Of a DNA stretch of 64,000 bases, positions 23,114 through 34,089 are shown piece after piece. Below the pieces are notes generated by a model. The model searched no databases, had not been told where the DNA came from, and was given only the letters and a program-made list of their open reading frames with translations. Origin of the DNA: Tethya wilhelma (taxonomy: Eukaryota; Porifera; Demospongiae; Tethyida; Tethyidae); the NCBI GenBank assembly GCA_964030475.1, contig CAXIPT010000007.1, forward strand, positions 495,055 through 559,054, in the 5' to 3' direction. Each line of letters starts with the position of its first letter. Position 1 is the stretch's first letter. The position numbers and the translations under genes were made by a program.

Positions 23114-26055
23114 CTTTTGCAGTGTTGTAGTTAACACACATTTTAAGTGTTACAAATGAAGCCGCACGTGTGTGCATACGTGTACCTGCTAATCAGAGCT
23201 ATTAGTTGCTGTTGGCCCCGGATTAATGGGCCATTAGTATTACTTTATGTGTTTGTACATTGAGTAAAAAAGGAACAACACTGTTAGCAGTTGTAGTACA
23301 AGAATAAAGGGTTTTGCATGCATCAGATTCTGTTACTCTAATGTGATTAGGCAGTATCAAGATGTATTGTCAACTGTTCTCTCTAGTTGATAAAATGTCA
23401 CACCATAATAGTGCACGCAAAGATATCCAGTGGCATTGTTTTATAGCTGCTAGTAGGCTTCCCATGGCATCAATTGACTCAGCCCATAGCATAATAGGAG
23501 ATATATATATTTCTTTCAAAGCATACTCATCATATTGTGGATTAAATTTCTCTCTCCTCCACTTCCCCCCCTTCCATAGTGAATGTACAGGTGGATCTTT
23601 CTTTCCCCTTGACAACGGTGAAATAGCCTGTGCTGATACATGTGCCTCTACCACCACCTGCGGAGGAGCTGTGGTCCCACCAGAACATCTCAAGGTACAT
23701 ACATACATACATTTGCCATACGTGGGTTCAAATTGAAGCCAATTCTACACATAATGTTATTACTATTTTTCTAGCAGTCTTGTATTTCCTGTGTCTATTT
23801 TAGAATGAGGGTAACAATAATTATCTCAAATTTATAGCAGCATGCAGCCAACAGGCATGGTAAAGATTGTACTTTTGTCGTTTTTTAGCTAAGCCAGCTA
23901 GCATAATATGCTCAGAGAGCCTGGTAAGAGACTATTGTATGTTAGTCATATTAGTAGGTATACATGCATGTAGGTCATAGTAATATAGTCGAGAATCGTT
24001 GAAATTTTGGCGATTTTAAAGGATGTCATGCTCCGTAAATGTACAAGTGTGGGTAGCTAGAGTAATCATGTTGTTCCAGATATAACCATACATGTAACTA
24101 CACCATATTGTACATAATGTGTATGGGTTAATTATATTCATCTCCTGTTGATAACCTGCAGCAATGCAGGCAGTGTAATTTGAATGGGGGTACAACATTA
24201 AATGGCGATCCCAACAACTGTCCCACCGTTGGCTCAGCTGGTGCTGGTGTGAGTAACACTGACTACATTCTCTATGTGACGGCTGACCAATCTCAGTGTC
24301 CTGGCGATCAAGGGTCATCAGCAACAGTAGCCCTGGCCTTGGCTTGTCAGATGGAAGCTTCCCTCGACCGTCCTATAGCTGGGACCATCAATTTCTGTCC
24401 TACTGGACTAGCTTCACGGACCCAAGTGTCTGCATTCACTCTGGTCAAACATGAGATGTTACATGCACTCGGTTTCTCTTCATCTCTGTTTCCATTTTGG
24501 AGAGACGCTGATGGCAACCCACGGACTGCCAGAGATAACAGTGGACGCCCAATTGTCGATGGGTAGGGCTAACTGTGAGAATTTTATATATTATAGCATC
24601 ATAAGAAGTCTTTCATAGAATGTTTCTATAGCTGGTCGTAAACTCATTATAATTACTTCATTTTCTCCACTCATCTATTGTTTAGACGATTACAAGCTGG
24701 GGATACCACCATCAGGCAGATAACTTACAATGACTGGGTCACTTTTTCTCAAGTGGTATCACACCCTGTGACTGTCATGGTCACTCCAAGAGTGGTGGTA
24801 AGTCATGGTAAATTAATGTACATGCAGCTGCTTGCATTCCAAACATCTCTGTTAGCTAGAAGAATCATTAACCTCATTCCCAGCTTCCATTGGCAGTAGT
24901 AGCCTCAGTCATGCCCAGGCTCCTCCTTCGTGAATATTTCGTTTGCAAATAAGCAAGGAGAGCTAGATTCTCGAAGGAAATATTTACGAGGGAGGAGCCT
25001 GGAAATGAGGCTATCGCAGTGGTAGGCCGGGGGTCTTGTGGAGAGGTAGCCTAGGAATGAGCCTAATTTTTATCATTTAATCTTAATAAATTAATTATGT
25101 TTATTTTACAACTAGCAACACTTATAATCGTATGTGTGTCATNTCTGAGCAAGTGTGAAGGCTTAACTATGTCTTGCTAGATTTTTATGGTGATAAACAT
25201 TTTGTATTGTGTCTATGGGGCAGTCGGCCCATTCCTACTTTACGTACTACCGTACGTATGATAATATTGTGGCACTGTTTGCTTTACTTCATGGTAGGTG
25301 CTTCAAGTGCCACTGCATGATGTGCACACTTAATGGTTGATGGATATAAAATTAATTATGACCAACTCACTGTAAATAGGTCTGCATGAATACATATAGG
25401 TGCCATATTGCATGATGTGTATACACTTAATGCTTGATGGATATATAATTGCCATAATAATGTGATTCTTTCTGTGCACTTTTGCAGCCAATTCAATTTT
25501 TAGTTGGTGATCTTATCGTTGGAACTGAGTGTTCTAACACGTCCAACCTAATTGATCCCAACTTCCGCCTGGAGTCCTATGGAGCAGGATCAAGATGTGT
25601 CAACCACGGCTCCCAGCCTTGGACGAGAGGCAGCTTTGTTGTCACCACCATTGGTGCTGGCTGCTATCAGGTGTGTGAGTGTATGTGTCCATGAATGTAT
25701 ACTATAATTATGTTAATTGTGCATTAGTTGCTTGGGTTGAATTGATTTGTGTTCGGCAGTAAGTTCAAATGGAAAATGCATGTCCTATAATACTTATTGA
25801 TGTCTTCTTTAATACTTAGCCAAGTTCTTGTATTACTATTGTAGTCTTCACTTGTACTGTTTAACCATTAATTATTGTGTTTTTTGATATGGAATCATGA
25901 GGACTGAATTGAATGGTCTCTATGACTGTGTATGTGTTCTTGAAACATGTAGTATCGATGTTCTGTGGAGAATGGATTGAGGATTGGCATTGGGAGCAAC
26001 GTCTACCAGTGCAGCTGTGAGGGAGAAGAGGTGAGACTAACACGTGCAGCTGCAG

Positions 26056-26128
<73 letters not shown>

Positions 26129-26162
26129 GTCTCTCACACACACGCACACACACACACACGCG

Positions 26163-26193
<31 letters not shown>

Positions 26194-26685
26194 ACATGGA
26201 CACTAGATTACGATAGATGTTACGGAGAACAATGTTCGTTATCAAGGCTCCATAATCTGTCCATCTTGTTCACAAATCTGCCACGTAAGTCAATCATTGC
26301 ACGATCATTGGAACACAGAGAAGAGCTACATGCAAATGACAGTAAATTTTTCATCTTTGTTTGTTTGTTTGTTTGTTATTTTCAGGATAATCTAAGTTCC
26401 TGTCCAAGTTCAGGTAGGTGTCATTCATTGTACCTCATTTCAATTTTACTTTTGATCTATTCCTTTAAATAAATAGAAGAACAATGCTTTGGTCGAATGA
26501 CTTCCAATGAAGCTGCATTGATTATGGGGGTCACTCTCCCCCCACCCCCCACAACCACAATGAGGCCAGGGGGTGGTGGAAGTAGTCCAGGGGGTGGGGG
26601 AGGTGCTACTAGACAGAGCATGTCTCTGTTGGTGATGTTCGGTGCTCTGGTTATCGCAGCTTTTCTTGGTGCTAGGCAACATTAA
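22303..26685 (+). CDS. Leishmanolysin-like paralog, copy 2, lacking five catalytic-domain exons
   Basis: Predicted exons: 22303-22401, 22512-22627, 22706-22736, 22888-22970, 23580-23694, 24162-24562, 24686-24797, 25488-25670, 25953-26030, 26228-26284, 26386-26413 and 26477-26685, about 503 residues. The first seven match copy 1 exon for exon, including [10 protein letters not shown] and one extra codon. Counterparts of copy 1 exons 8-12 (165 residues, with the third zinc His, Met-turn and W/C-rich core) are absent. Because the flanking phases agree, exon 7 can splice in frame to the exon at 25488, giving a product unlikely to be an active protease. The Thr/Ser stalk is replaced by PPPPTTTMRPGGGGSSPGG. 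A single N at 25143 lies in the interval where the exons should be, so an assembly cause is possible. Confidence 0.85.
24901..25012. mobile_element. Hairpin element, family A variant, leishmanolysin copy 2
   Basis: AGCCTCAGTCATGCCCAGGC at the left and GGAGGAGCCTGGAAATGAGG then CT at the right pair as an inverted repeat, with inner arms TGAATATTTC and GGAAATATTT. It lies just after the last exon preceding the missing block, about 130 bp before the N at 25143. Confidence 0.7.
25261..26053 (+). repeat. Near-identical tract shared with 20379-21171
   Basis: About 790 bp, including two exons and the surrounding introns, match copy 1 almost base for base at an offset of 4882. By eye the only clear differences are a few bases around and after the exon at 25953 (for example TATCGATG for TATCGTTG). 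The exons before it differ between the paralogs at several percent, and the introns there barely align. Confidence 0.8.
26051..26190. repeat. (CT)n then (CA)n compound microsatellite
   Basis: A long CT tract (about 26058-26134) with a few interruptions runs into a CA tract (26135-26188) in the intron before the copy 2 exon at 26228. The corresponding copy 1 intron has only a short CA stretch. Confidence 0.9.
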
Positions 26686-27077
26686 TTGATGGATATGACT
26701 AAACAATGTGTTGCGTATTAATGCAAATTAATGTTGAAATAATCAATAGCAGTTCTTTTTAATAGTACATACAATAATATTATTATTTTAGTGTATATGC
26801 ACCACACACCATACTTATACCGACAGACTCTTTAGAGATGTTTAATTAATAATAAATGTATATTTATTTTGTATGTATGTTATGCAATAAGAAATAGACC
26901 TGCACAACAATACTCTGAATGACACGTACGATACAATACTCTTATATACAACACCAAAATTACAACAATTATTATGTACATGCACAAAAGTGGATACTAT
27001 ACATGAAGAAGAGTAATAAGTCGAAGAGTAACATTTTACAGTAAGCTGACAAACTGCTTAAGAGATTGAAAGTCAAG
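26686..27077. other. Convergent spacer, leishmanolysin copy 2 / TUT1
   Basis: 392 bp of AT-rich sequence between two genes transcribed toward each other, presumably both 3' UTRs. AATAAA-type hexamers are present on the plus strand near 26850. No coding frame is credible. Confidence 0.5.
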
Positions 27078-28457
27078 TCATTCCTGCTTCCCAGCTGCAG
27101 CCTCCATCTCTTCATCTTGCTGCTGCTGTTGGCTGCTAGTGAGGACCATCTTCTTGAAGACAGCGTACCACTGCATGTAGGTACGGCGGTCCGATGCCTT
27201 GAGGGCCTTCACGGCTATCGCACACAGCATTCCTTCGATCGGTTGCCCCAGGGACACGACGGGGGTGAGGGAGAGGCCCGTGTGGACCACCGGGGTCGTA
27301 TCCACGGGGAGAGCGTCCAGGAGATCTTGGTTGTCGGCCGAGGTTTGTTGTGGAGGTGGGGACTTTGAATCTCCTCCTGCAGCTGCTTCCTTGGCTTCTT
27401 TGGCTTCTTTTTGTCGTCTCTGTTGTCTGCGAGCTCTCCGCGAGTGTGTCCAGGTATTTTCAAATGCCGTGCACAAGTAGCGCTCGGTGCCACCAGTCGA
27501 GGAGAGTTGGTTCAACAAGTCGAGAGCAGCCTCTTTGGAATCGGTCTTGCTCCGTTTCACGTCCTCACCTTCCTCCCTCTCCCTCAGCTGTTTCTCAACT
27601 CCCTCTGCGTTTGGAGTCGGCTGTTTGACTTCTTCTTCACTCTCACTGCGTTGGCGTTTCCTTGGAGGGACACTATCAGTGGTAACCATCTCTTTAGGAG
27701 GGACACTATCAGTGGTAGCCATCTCTTTAGGAGGGACACTGTTGGTCACAGCTGTCTCTTTCGTTGGGGACCCCTTGAGGGGAGAAGTAGCAACAATCGA
27801 AATGTTTTTGGTCGGTTCCTCCTGGTCCTCTTCCTCCATGGGTTCTTGCTCCTCCTCAACGGCATCGGGAGAGACAACAAACTTCATCTCATGTTCCAGT
27901 TTCCGTGTCACTGCTCTCAGAACGACCTTACGTAGAGATTGAAGAGTTGCTTCATTACTAAGATCCAGTTCATCGATTCGGCTAGCTAGCACCTTGAACT
28001 CATCTTCCGACTTCTCCAAAAGAGCGACGATGTTATCCTTGCTAAACATAAGTGTCTTCTTCTCAGGCAATTCACTCGTCATCTTGACAGTGTGATACGA
28101 TCCCTTTTCAAAAATAGCCAACAAGGTACCATCACGGGATTTCATCTGCTGCTCGAGGATCGTGGCAGCTGTCTTCATATTGGCTGTCATGGCAGCAAAC
28201 GCCCCTTTGGAGAAGCTCTTTATGATGTTGTGGTTGAGCTCAAAGGGGTCTTGGACGCAGAGCGGGGCGCCCACCACGAACCGGGTGTGTTTGTCGTACG
28301 TTCCAAAGATGTCTGTGTGGGCGGAGACAGCTGCCGTGTTGGCTAGTTGGACGGCATCTTCGATGGTGAGGGTCTTGTCTGGCGGGCAGTGGATGGTGAC
28401 GACATGTTGGAAGGTGGAGAAGAAGTTGAAGAAATGGAGTAGGAGTGAGACTGTTAG

Positions 28458-28489
<32 letters not shown>

Positions 28490-29255
28490 TCAAATGAAAG
28501 GTGTACTTATCTTATTGTTGCTATAAATACATGAAACTTCATTGGAAAAAATCTTGAGCTCTAGTTGGGATTCGAACTCTGATCTTTCAAATTCTAGTGA
28601 AACGCTCTTACCACTGGGCTACTAGAACTCACAGACATTGGAGCAGAGAATAGTTAGCCTCGTACCCAGGCTCTCTCCTTTGACCTTGCACTAACGGCAA
28701 GGACAAGGTCAAAGGAGAGAGCCTGGGTACGAGGCTAGAGAATAGTAGCACTATACTGTTATTCATATTGTGCTAAACTTGACTACATATAAACAATTAC
28801 GTATTTGCACATTATTCTGAAAACAAAAATAAATAAAAATAGCTAAAGAGTAGACAATACTAATGAGAAGTGAAACCTACTCCTACATACCTGTGCTCTC
28901 TGTGTTGCTGCTAGGTGCCAGGGACTCGGGTGGGGTGAACCCGCAGTTCCATTTCCCGATAATTATCGAATCATTCTTCTCCAACGCTGAAACTGAAAAC
29001 CCTTTCTTCCTAAACCACTCCATGTTCTTAGGCCATGCCCCCGGGTCCTGGAGGCAAGGCAGGACGGGGGGAGAGCATCGCTGGAGGGCATAAATGAGCA
29101 TCAAAGAGACCGCGTAGTTGTTGATCTGTGTGCGGGGAGGGCCGATGGTTTTCATCCAGAGTCGGACGATTGGGATGAGATGAGCAAACCGAGTGTCAAA
29201 GTTGTAGTAGGCCTGCATGAGACGGGTGTTGGAAGGGCCGAGCCTGTGTGTGTGT

Positions 29256-29315
<60 letters not shown>

Positions 29316-29914
29316 NNNNNNNNNNNNNNNNNNNNNNNNNNNNNNNNNNNNNNNNNNNNNNNNNNNNNNNNNNNNNNNNNNNNNNNNNNNNNNNNNNNNN
29401 NNNNNNNNNNNNNNNNNNNNNNNNNNNNNNNNNNNNNNNNNNNNNNNNNNNNNNNNNNNNNNNNNNNNNNNNNNNNNNNNNNNNNNNNNNNNNNNNNNNN
29501 NNNNNNNNNNNNNNNNNNNNNNNNNNNNNNNNNNNNNNNNNNNNNNNNNNNNNNNNNNNNNNNNNNNNNNNNNNNNNNNNNNNNNNNNNNNNNNNNNNNN
29601 NNNNNNNNNNNNNNNNNNNNNNNNNNNNNNNNNNNNNNNNNNNNNNNNNNNNNNNNNNNNNNNNNNNNNNNNNNNNNNNNNNNNNNNNNNNNNNNNNNNN
29701 NNNNNNNNNNNNNNNNNNNNNNNNNNNNNNNNNNNNNNNNNNNNNNNNNNNNNNNNNNNNNNNNNNNNNNNNNNNNNNNNNNNNNNNNNNNNNNNNNNNN
29801 NNNNNNNNNNNNNNNNNNNNNNNNNNNNNNNNNNNNNNNNNNNNNNNNNNNNNNNNNNNNNNNNNNNNNNNNNNNNNNNNNNNNNNNNNNNNNNNNNNNN
29901 NNNNNNNNNNNNNN

Positions 29915-30001
<87 letters not shown>

Positions 30002-30174
30002 ATGTATGTTTGTCGAAAACAATGTCTATGTTTGGAAAAACTCCATATCTTGAGAGACTAAACAGAAATCTGTTTATATATTGCGACATTAAACAGACCA
30101 GCTTCACAAACAATGTCAGCTACAATAATATTACATTGTAAATAATTATAGTTTCATTAAAACACTTTCTTCAT

Positions 30175-30223
<49 letters not shown>

Positions 30224-32051
30224 TGTTATCAATAGAGAGGTCACAATGAAGGCCAGTCGCCTTCAGCTGGAAGCGGATGATAGGACAGCGAGCATGGGGG
30301 AGAGGGAGGATCCCGGTTAGCTCCTCCGACATCTTGGAAATGACGGAGAGGGCTTTGGTGAACTCGGGGGATTTTTTTGGGAGGATTGGTTTTGGGGGCG
30401 GGGTGGTAGACCGGGCAGACGAGGATGAGGCAATGCTTGTATTGGGACTACCGATATCTTCGTCCTCTGGCATGGTTTCCATGGCAACTGGCGTAGGTGT
30501 GTCAACTGGAATATTATTAACAGGGGTCACTCCCTCCTCCTTTTCACCCATCTCTTGTTGACCTACGACCTTTTCACTAGCGGCAACCTCTTCCCAGAGT
30601 CGAAGCACATTGCTAGGATAATAGTTGCTAGGGGAGAACATCTCCTTCAGCTGGTCGGTGGGATTGGTTATGAGGCACACATCACAGTCGGAGGTGATGG
30701 TCCCGTGGCCGGACACGACTGCTCCGAACGGAATGAGAATGCAGTTTGGAAATTGCGAGCGGAGGTGGGCTTGGAGGTGGAGGCAGAGAGTGAGCTGGGT
30801 TTTGATGGCGTCTGACGTCATCTTGTTGTACTGGGAGAGGAGACGAATCTGGTCGATGATCTGAGGAGGAAGGAATTTTTGTTTGAAATTTGAGATTATT
30901 TGAAGTAAATTTTATTAGTTAATAATTATTATATAACTGAAGTAACTATAATATTATAATAGATGCAAAATTGTTGGATGGTAATATTTCTTTAAGTCTT
31001 ACTGGTTTTGGTTTGCTGAGCAATTCCACAACTTTAGGATCAAGATTACGATAGTTACTTCTAGCCCGAGGTTCATCACCCTGTTCCGCTCTGGGTCGCC
31101 TGGACCTGTACTTGGAGGAGTCCGTCCTCCGAGGTTTGATGACCAGTCTCTTGGGCTTCCCGTTAATCAACACCCTGCCGGGGTTCTTGAGTGCCTTGAG
31201 GGCATTGTCTCTCGACTTGAAGGTGATCAGTGCATAGACCTGTAGTGGATAAAAGAGATAAAAAGATAGCTGTCCATGTATATATCCATATGGAGGAGTC
31301 ACAATACCGTATGGGCATTTTTTTCATAGGAAAGCAATTTTTGCAAATTTCTGCAGATTTAGGGAAAATCCACAAATTTTGCTGTGTATTACTATATAGT
31401 TATTGCAATAGTGAGGAAGAAAACATCTGTGAAAATGAAACCCACAAAAATGTATTGTTAGCAAACCTGCAAAAAAAAAAAATACCCTATACAGTAGCAA
31501 CATTATCTTTATTGGCCTGCTGGTAGTATTTTAGACAAACAATTTACAGCGATTGCTGTCACACAAATTTACAACAAAAACTCTGGTTATGCAATTGCAA
31601 ATGCTAAATTACATCATGAAACTGAAACAGCATTAATTTTATAAAAGTATTACTTCCACACACTTTTAAGGGATCCAGCCAAACATTGGCAACCTCTCCA
31701 AAACTGCTCCTCATGCTCTGTTTCAAATCAGTATCAGAAGTGTCGGGAGGGAAGCCCTTTACATAGACAGTCCTCTCAGCCTCATTGACCCTGTCAAGAT
31801 TGATCTGGTGGGGCCTACCGCGGATGTGCTCCATGTAGGAGCGCTCTGCAGATGTAGGGTACAATGGATTAGCACTGATGGCGGTATGGCCTCTGATGGT
31901 GTTGAGCCTGAGGAAGGCTTTAATTTATTCCAAGCTAAAAAGCTTTCGTGCAGTGATCATGATACATACCTGAAACGGTACTCATTTGGCACACTGTACA
32001 TTCCAGTGTTGGCTCCAATTTCTTCTTGTGCTTCTCTTTATTTGCAGCCAT
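27078..32051 (-). CDS. TUT1: Terminal uridylyltransferase / poly(A) polymerase TUT1 (Star-PAP)
   Basis: Six exons read from 32051: 32051-31970, 31845-31664, 31239-31003, 30860-30223, 29243-28891 and 28450-27078, all in phase, giving about 954 residues. Joining the first two exons makes a perfect C2H2 finger (C18-x2-C21-x12-H34-x5-H40), which fixes that splice. An RRM follows (TVYVKGFPP to YALITFKSRDNALKAL). The nucleotidyltransferase palm has FGAVVSGHGTITSDCDVCL with two catalytic Asp, then GLHCDLSIDNR with the third. The central domain contains INNYAVSLMLIYALQRCSPP and LCVQDPFELNHNI. The basic segment SRRARRQQRRQKEAKE and the region after it resemble the human TUT1 KA-1 domain. In mammals TUT1 uridylates U6 snRNA and polyadenylates selected mRNAs. 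The motif normally FGSS is FGAV here. A run of N fills the fourth intron. Confidence 0.93.
28558..28628 (-). pseudogene. tRNA-like sequence / tRNA relic
   Basis: Read on the minus strand, GTTCTAG at the 5' end pairs with CTAGAGC at the 3' end (seven pairs, one G-U). TAGCCCAGTGGT fits a pol III A box and AGTTCGAATCC a B box. A possible anticodon stem TTTCA/TGAAA encloses an eight-base loop, one too many, and only two of five T-stem pairs form. It is more likely a decayed tRNA or tRNA-derived SINE head than a working gene. Confidence 0.6.
28656..28736. mobile_element. Hairpin element, family A, near-perfect copy
   Basis: Two 32-bp arms, AGCCTCGTACCCAGGCTCTC plus TCCTTTGACCTT and its exact reverse complement, flank a 17-bp spacer (GCACTAACGGCAAGGAC). 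The copy is bounded by TA on both sides, as expected for TA target duplication, although the TA also extends the palindrome. This is the best-preserved member of the family in the window. Confidence 0.85.
29245..30000. other. (GT)n microsatellite containing a 599-base assembly gap
   Basis: GT repeats at 29246-29315 and 29915-29998 flank N at 29316-29914. On the TUT1 coding strand the first tract is (CA)n directly before the acceptor CACAG of the exon starting at 29243. The gap lies wholly within an intron, and the exons on both sides join in phase, so no coding sequence need be missing. Confidence 0.9.
31307..31496. mobile_element. AT-rich element with TACNGTAT ends, TUT1 intron
   Basis: ATACCGTATGGGCATTTTTT at the left and, reverse-complemented, TACTGTATAGGGTATTTTTT at the right are imperfect inverted ends of a roughly 190-bp AT-rich segment in the second TUT1 intron. 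It is comparable to 2476-2658 and 36605-36815. No coding frame. Confidence 0.5.
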
Positions 32052-32185
32052 GGTGGTTGCTAAACTGGACGGACCAGCCTCTTTCACTGTGCGCACGAGG
32101 ACGATGCGCTTTAATTAGAGTAATCTTCGACGACGCGAAATTTAAAAAATTCGCCGGGGATATCCAGTTACAGTGTTCCCCTCCG

Positions 32186-32443
32186 ATCGCGATCAGAGGA
32201 GGTTGCAAGTGCGCAATTAGAGATCGCGCGGATAACGTTGATTGCTTAAAACTTGCTGAGTCAGCGATCTTTTTCTGCCTGATCAGCATTTATTCTCCGT
32301 GTACTGCAGGTATACCTCCGTAAATGTTGCTGAATCAGCAGAAAAAGATCGCTGATTCAGCAGTTTTTAAGCAATCAACGTTATTCACGTGATCTCTAAT
32401 TGCTTGTTGCTTGCGCTAATTGCAACCTCCTCTGGATCGCGAT
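32186..32443. mobile_element. 258-bp inverted repeat in the TUT1 upstream region
   Basis: Arms of about 115 bp, starting ATCGCGATCAGAGGAGGTTG on the left and ending CAACCTCCTCTGGATCGCGAT on the right (split here by one C), fold back with a few mismatches. Inner matches include ATAACGTTGATTGCTTAAAA and TCAGCGATCTTTTTCTG. The loop is about 30 bp. It starts 135 bp upstream of the TUT1 ATG and so probably overlaps its promoter. The outer CAGAGGAGGT is shared with the TRMT61A exon insertion. Confidence 0.8.
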
Positions 32444-34089
32444 AATATAATATACTGATGTACGTCTAACTAGCTCGGTGGGCAAATTTACGGGGCCGGG
32501 GAGACACAATTTTATTATTAAATTTATTTCGAAAATCATGCCGATAACGTCATCAAAACCGGAAGTACGTGATAGTATACTCATTACGTAAATTGCATGC
32601 AAGTGCTGGGAGATCCCCCCGGGAATTCTGAAATGAGGCTACCGTCTCTGGAGAAGAAGGCGGCCGGCTAAATTGTAATAATTCACTGAATCAGGTGCGC
32701 GGCAGTGAACAGTTGAAAGAAGACTGCAGCTGAGTTTTTTTTTTTTGTGGTACCGTAGCCGCTGAAGTCAGTTGAGTTTTTTAGCTGAATTTTTTGTTGA
32801 AAGTTTGATTGTGCTCCGAGTCAGTATGGATAATTATATCACGAATATCCATGATTATATAAAAGATTAAACAAATGAATGTTACTGAGGTAGGTGATCG
32901 AAAATTTAATGTTATTGTTGTTCTTTGAAATGGAAAAACTTCAGCTTCAAGTAGCGAGCTAGCTTTATTAGTAGGCGGGACAGGAAGGGTGTGGGTATTT
33001 GAGAAACATTTTAGGGGTGGGTCATGGCTTTCTGGAGGAGAAAGACCGGTTGTCGGCAAGATCAAAGATGTGGCCTAGGAACTAGGCGCAAAGATGTGGT
33101 ATAATGTAGAACGGAGCGGTTTACCACCACAACCGCATGCATGTTTTTTCCGTGAACGGCACTGTTTGTTTAGTGACTTCATTGTGCCGCGGGCTATAAT
33201 ATTACCACATGCATGGCTTCTTGTCAAGCCCTTTCTTTAGGGTTTTTTGGGCATGATGTAGTGCGGTTGGCAAAACTGAACTATATAAATTCAACTATAA
33301 GGTACCTGGCTCCACTTGACTCAGTGTACGAATCATTTGTCTACATTCCCTTGAAGAAAAAGTCAGAAAAGGGCCTCATTTTGTAATTTTTAGATGTACA
33401 ATGTTTTAACCAATTAATCGTTGCTAAAATCACCGTGGTCTTCTGTATAGTTTTGGCTGAATTTTGTGTCTAGTTCCAGTCAAGTTAGTTCTGCCTCAGC
33501 ATGTATGTAACGAAAAGAGTCTTTCTTCTGTACTTCAGTCAACTTAGTCACAAATTTATAAACACAACTTTGTATTTTACAAAATCAATTCAGTTTTCAA
33601 AAATTTGAGATTTTATGTGAAAATTAAACAGATTGTAGACTACGTAAAGTATACTAGAGCATGCTATAGTACATGGGCGTGAATCGTGTGGCTTAATCTC
33701 TTTCCTTTTGAAGCAAAGAGAACTAAGATTTAGGTACAATCATAAAACATTAAGTTATATAGTTTCAAATCATGAAAGATGCTGCTTGTATGGTACGGCT
33801 AGGTGATGATGTCAACACGGTTATTGCTGTATGCACAGAACCAAGAGTTTCGACGTCATTTTTCTAACCTCCGTGCCCATACATTTGCTCTTTAGCAACA
33901 GTTGACATCATCATATGCATACATGTGATCTCGGAGATGGATACCAGGCTGGCTCCCCTTCTCCTTCCCATGAGTTAAAGGTCAAAGGGGAGCTTGATAC
34001 ATGCATGGGGACGAGTACAATTTAATTGTTTGTGCGCATGTGATGAGTATTGAAAACATACAATGTAAACATAGTTTTCTTTGTCACAG
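32444..34089. other. Gene-poor stretch between TUT1 and the Kelch gene
   Basis: No exon could be recognised. It is AT-rich with a T9 run near 32737 and several CATG-rich patches. A family A-like hairpin may lie at 33943-34003 (ACCAGGCTGGCTCCCC paired with GGGGAGCTTGATAC). The first exon or exons of the Kelch gene probably lie somewhere here, since the first recognised Kelch exon opens at an acceptor without an ATG. Confidence 0.45.

Larger units (their letters stand above)
28451..28890 (-). other. TUT1 last intron: (TC)n acceptor tract, tRNA relic and hairpin element
   Basis: On the coding strand the intron ends in a (TC)n tract and CCTAACAG, so the microsatellite serves as the polypyrimidine tract. 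The intron also holds the tRNA-like sequence and the family A hairpin listed separately, within 180 bp of each other. Confidence 0.8.

Noticed and set aside
26003..26245. Small open frames of Leu-Ser, Arg-Glu, Thr-His or Cys-Val runs here and at many other simple repeats
   Set aside because: Dinucleotide repeats leave frames open on both strands. None has flanking sequence resembling a gene.
27350..27942. Plus-strand open frames of 92-174 codons opposite the last TUT1 exon
   Set aside because: The minus strand carries a coherent TUT1 C-terminus in a 1.4-kb exon. The opposite frames have no recognisable motif and are shadows.
28558..28628. A functional tRNA gene
   Set aside because: The T stem has only two of five pairs and the anticodon loop is too long, so it is listed as a relic.
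29152..30141. Long open frames on both strands through the N run, encoding His-Thr or Cys-Val repeats
   Set aside because: They consist of undefined bases and translated GT/CA microsatellite. The flanking TUT1 exons show that this is an intron.
31846..31900. Alternative TUT1 acceptors further upstream (CCATCAG, CTCAG)
   Set aside because: Only the acceptor CTGCAG at 31846-31851 gives both the correct phase and a canonical C-x2-C-x12-H-x5-H finger.
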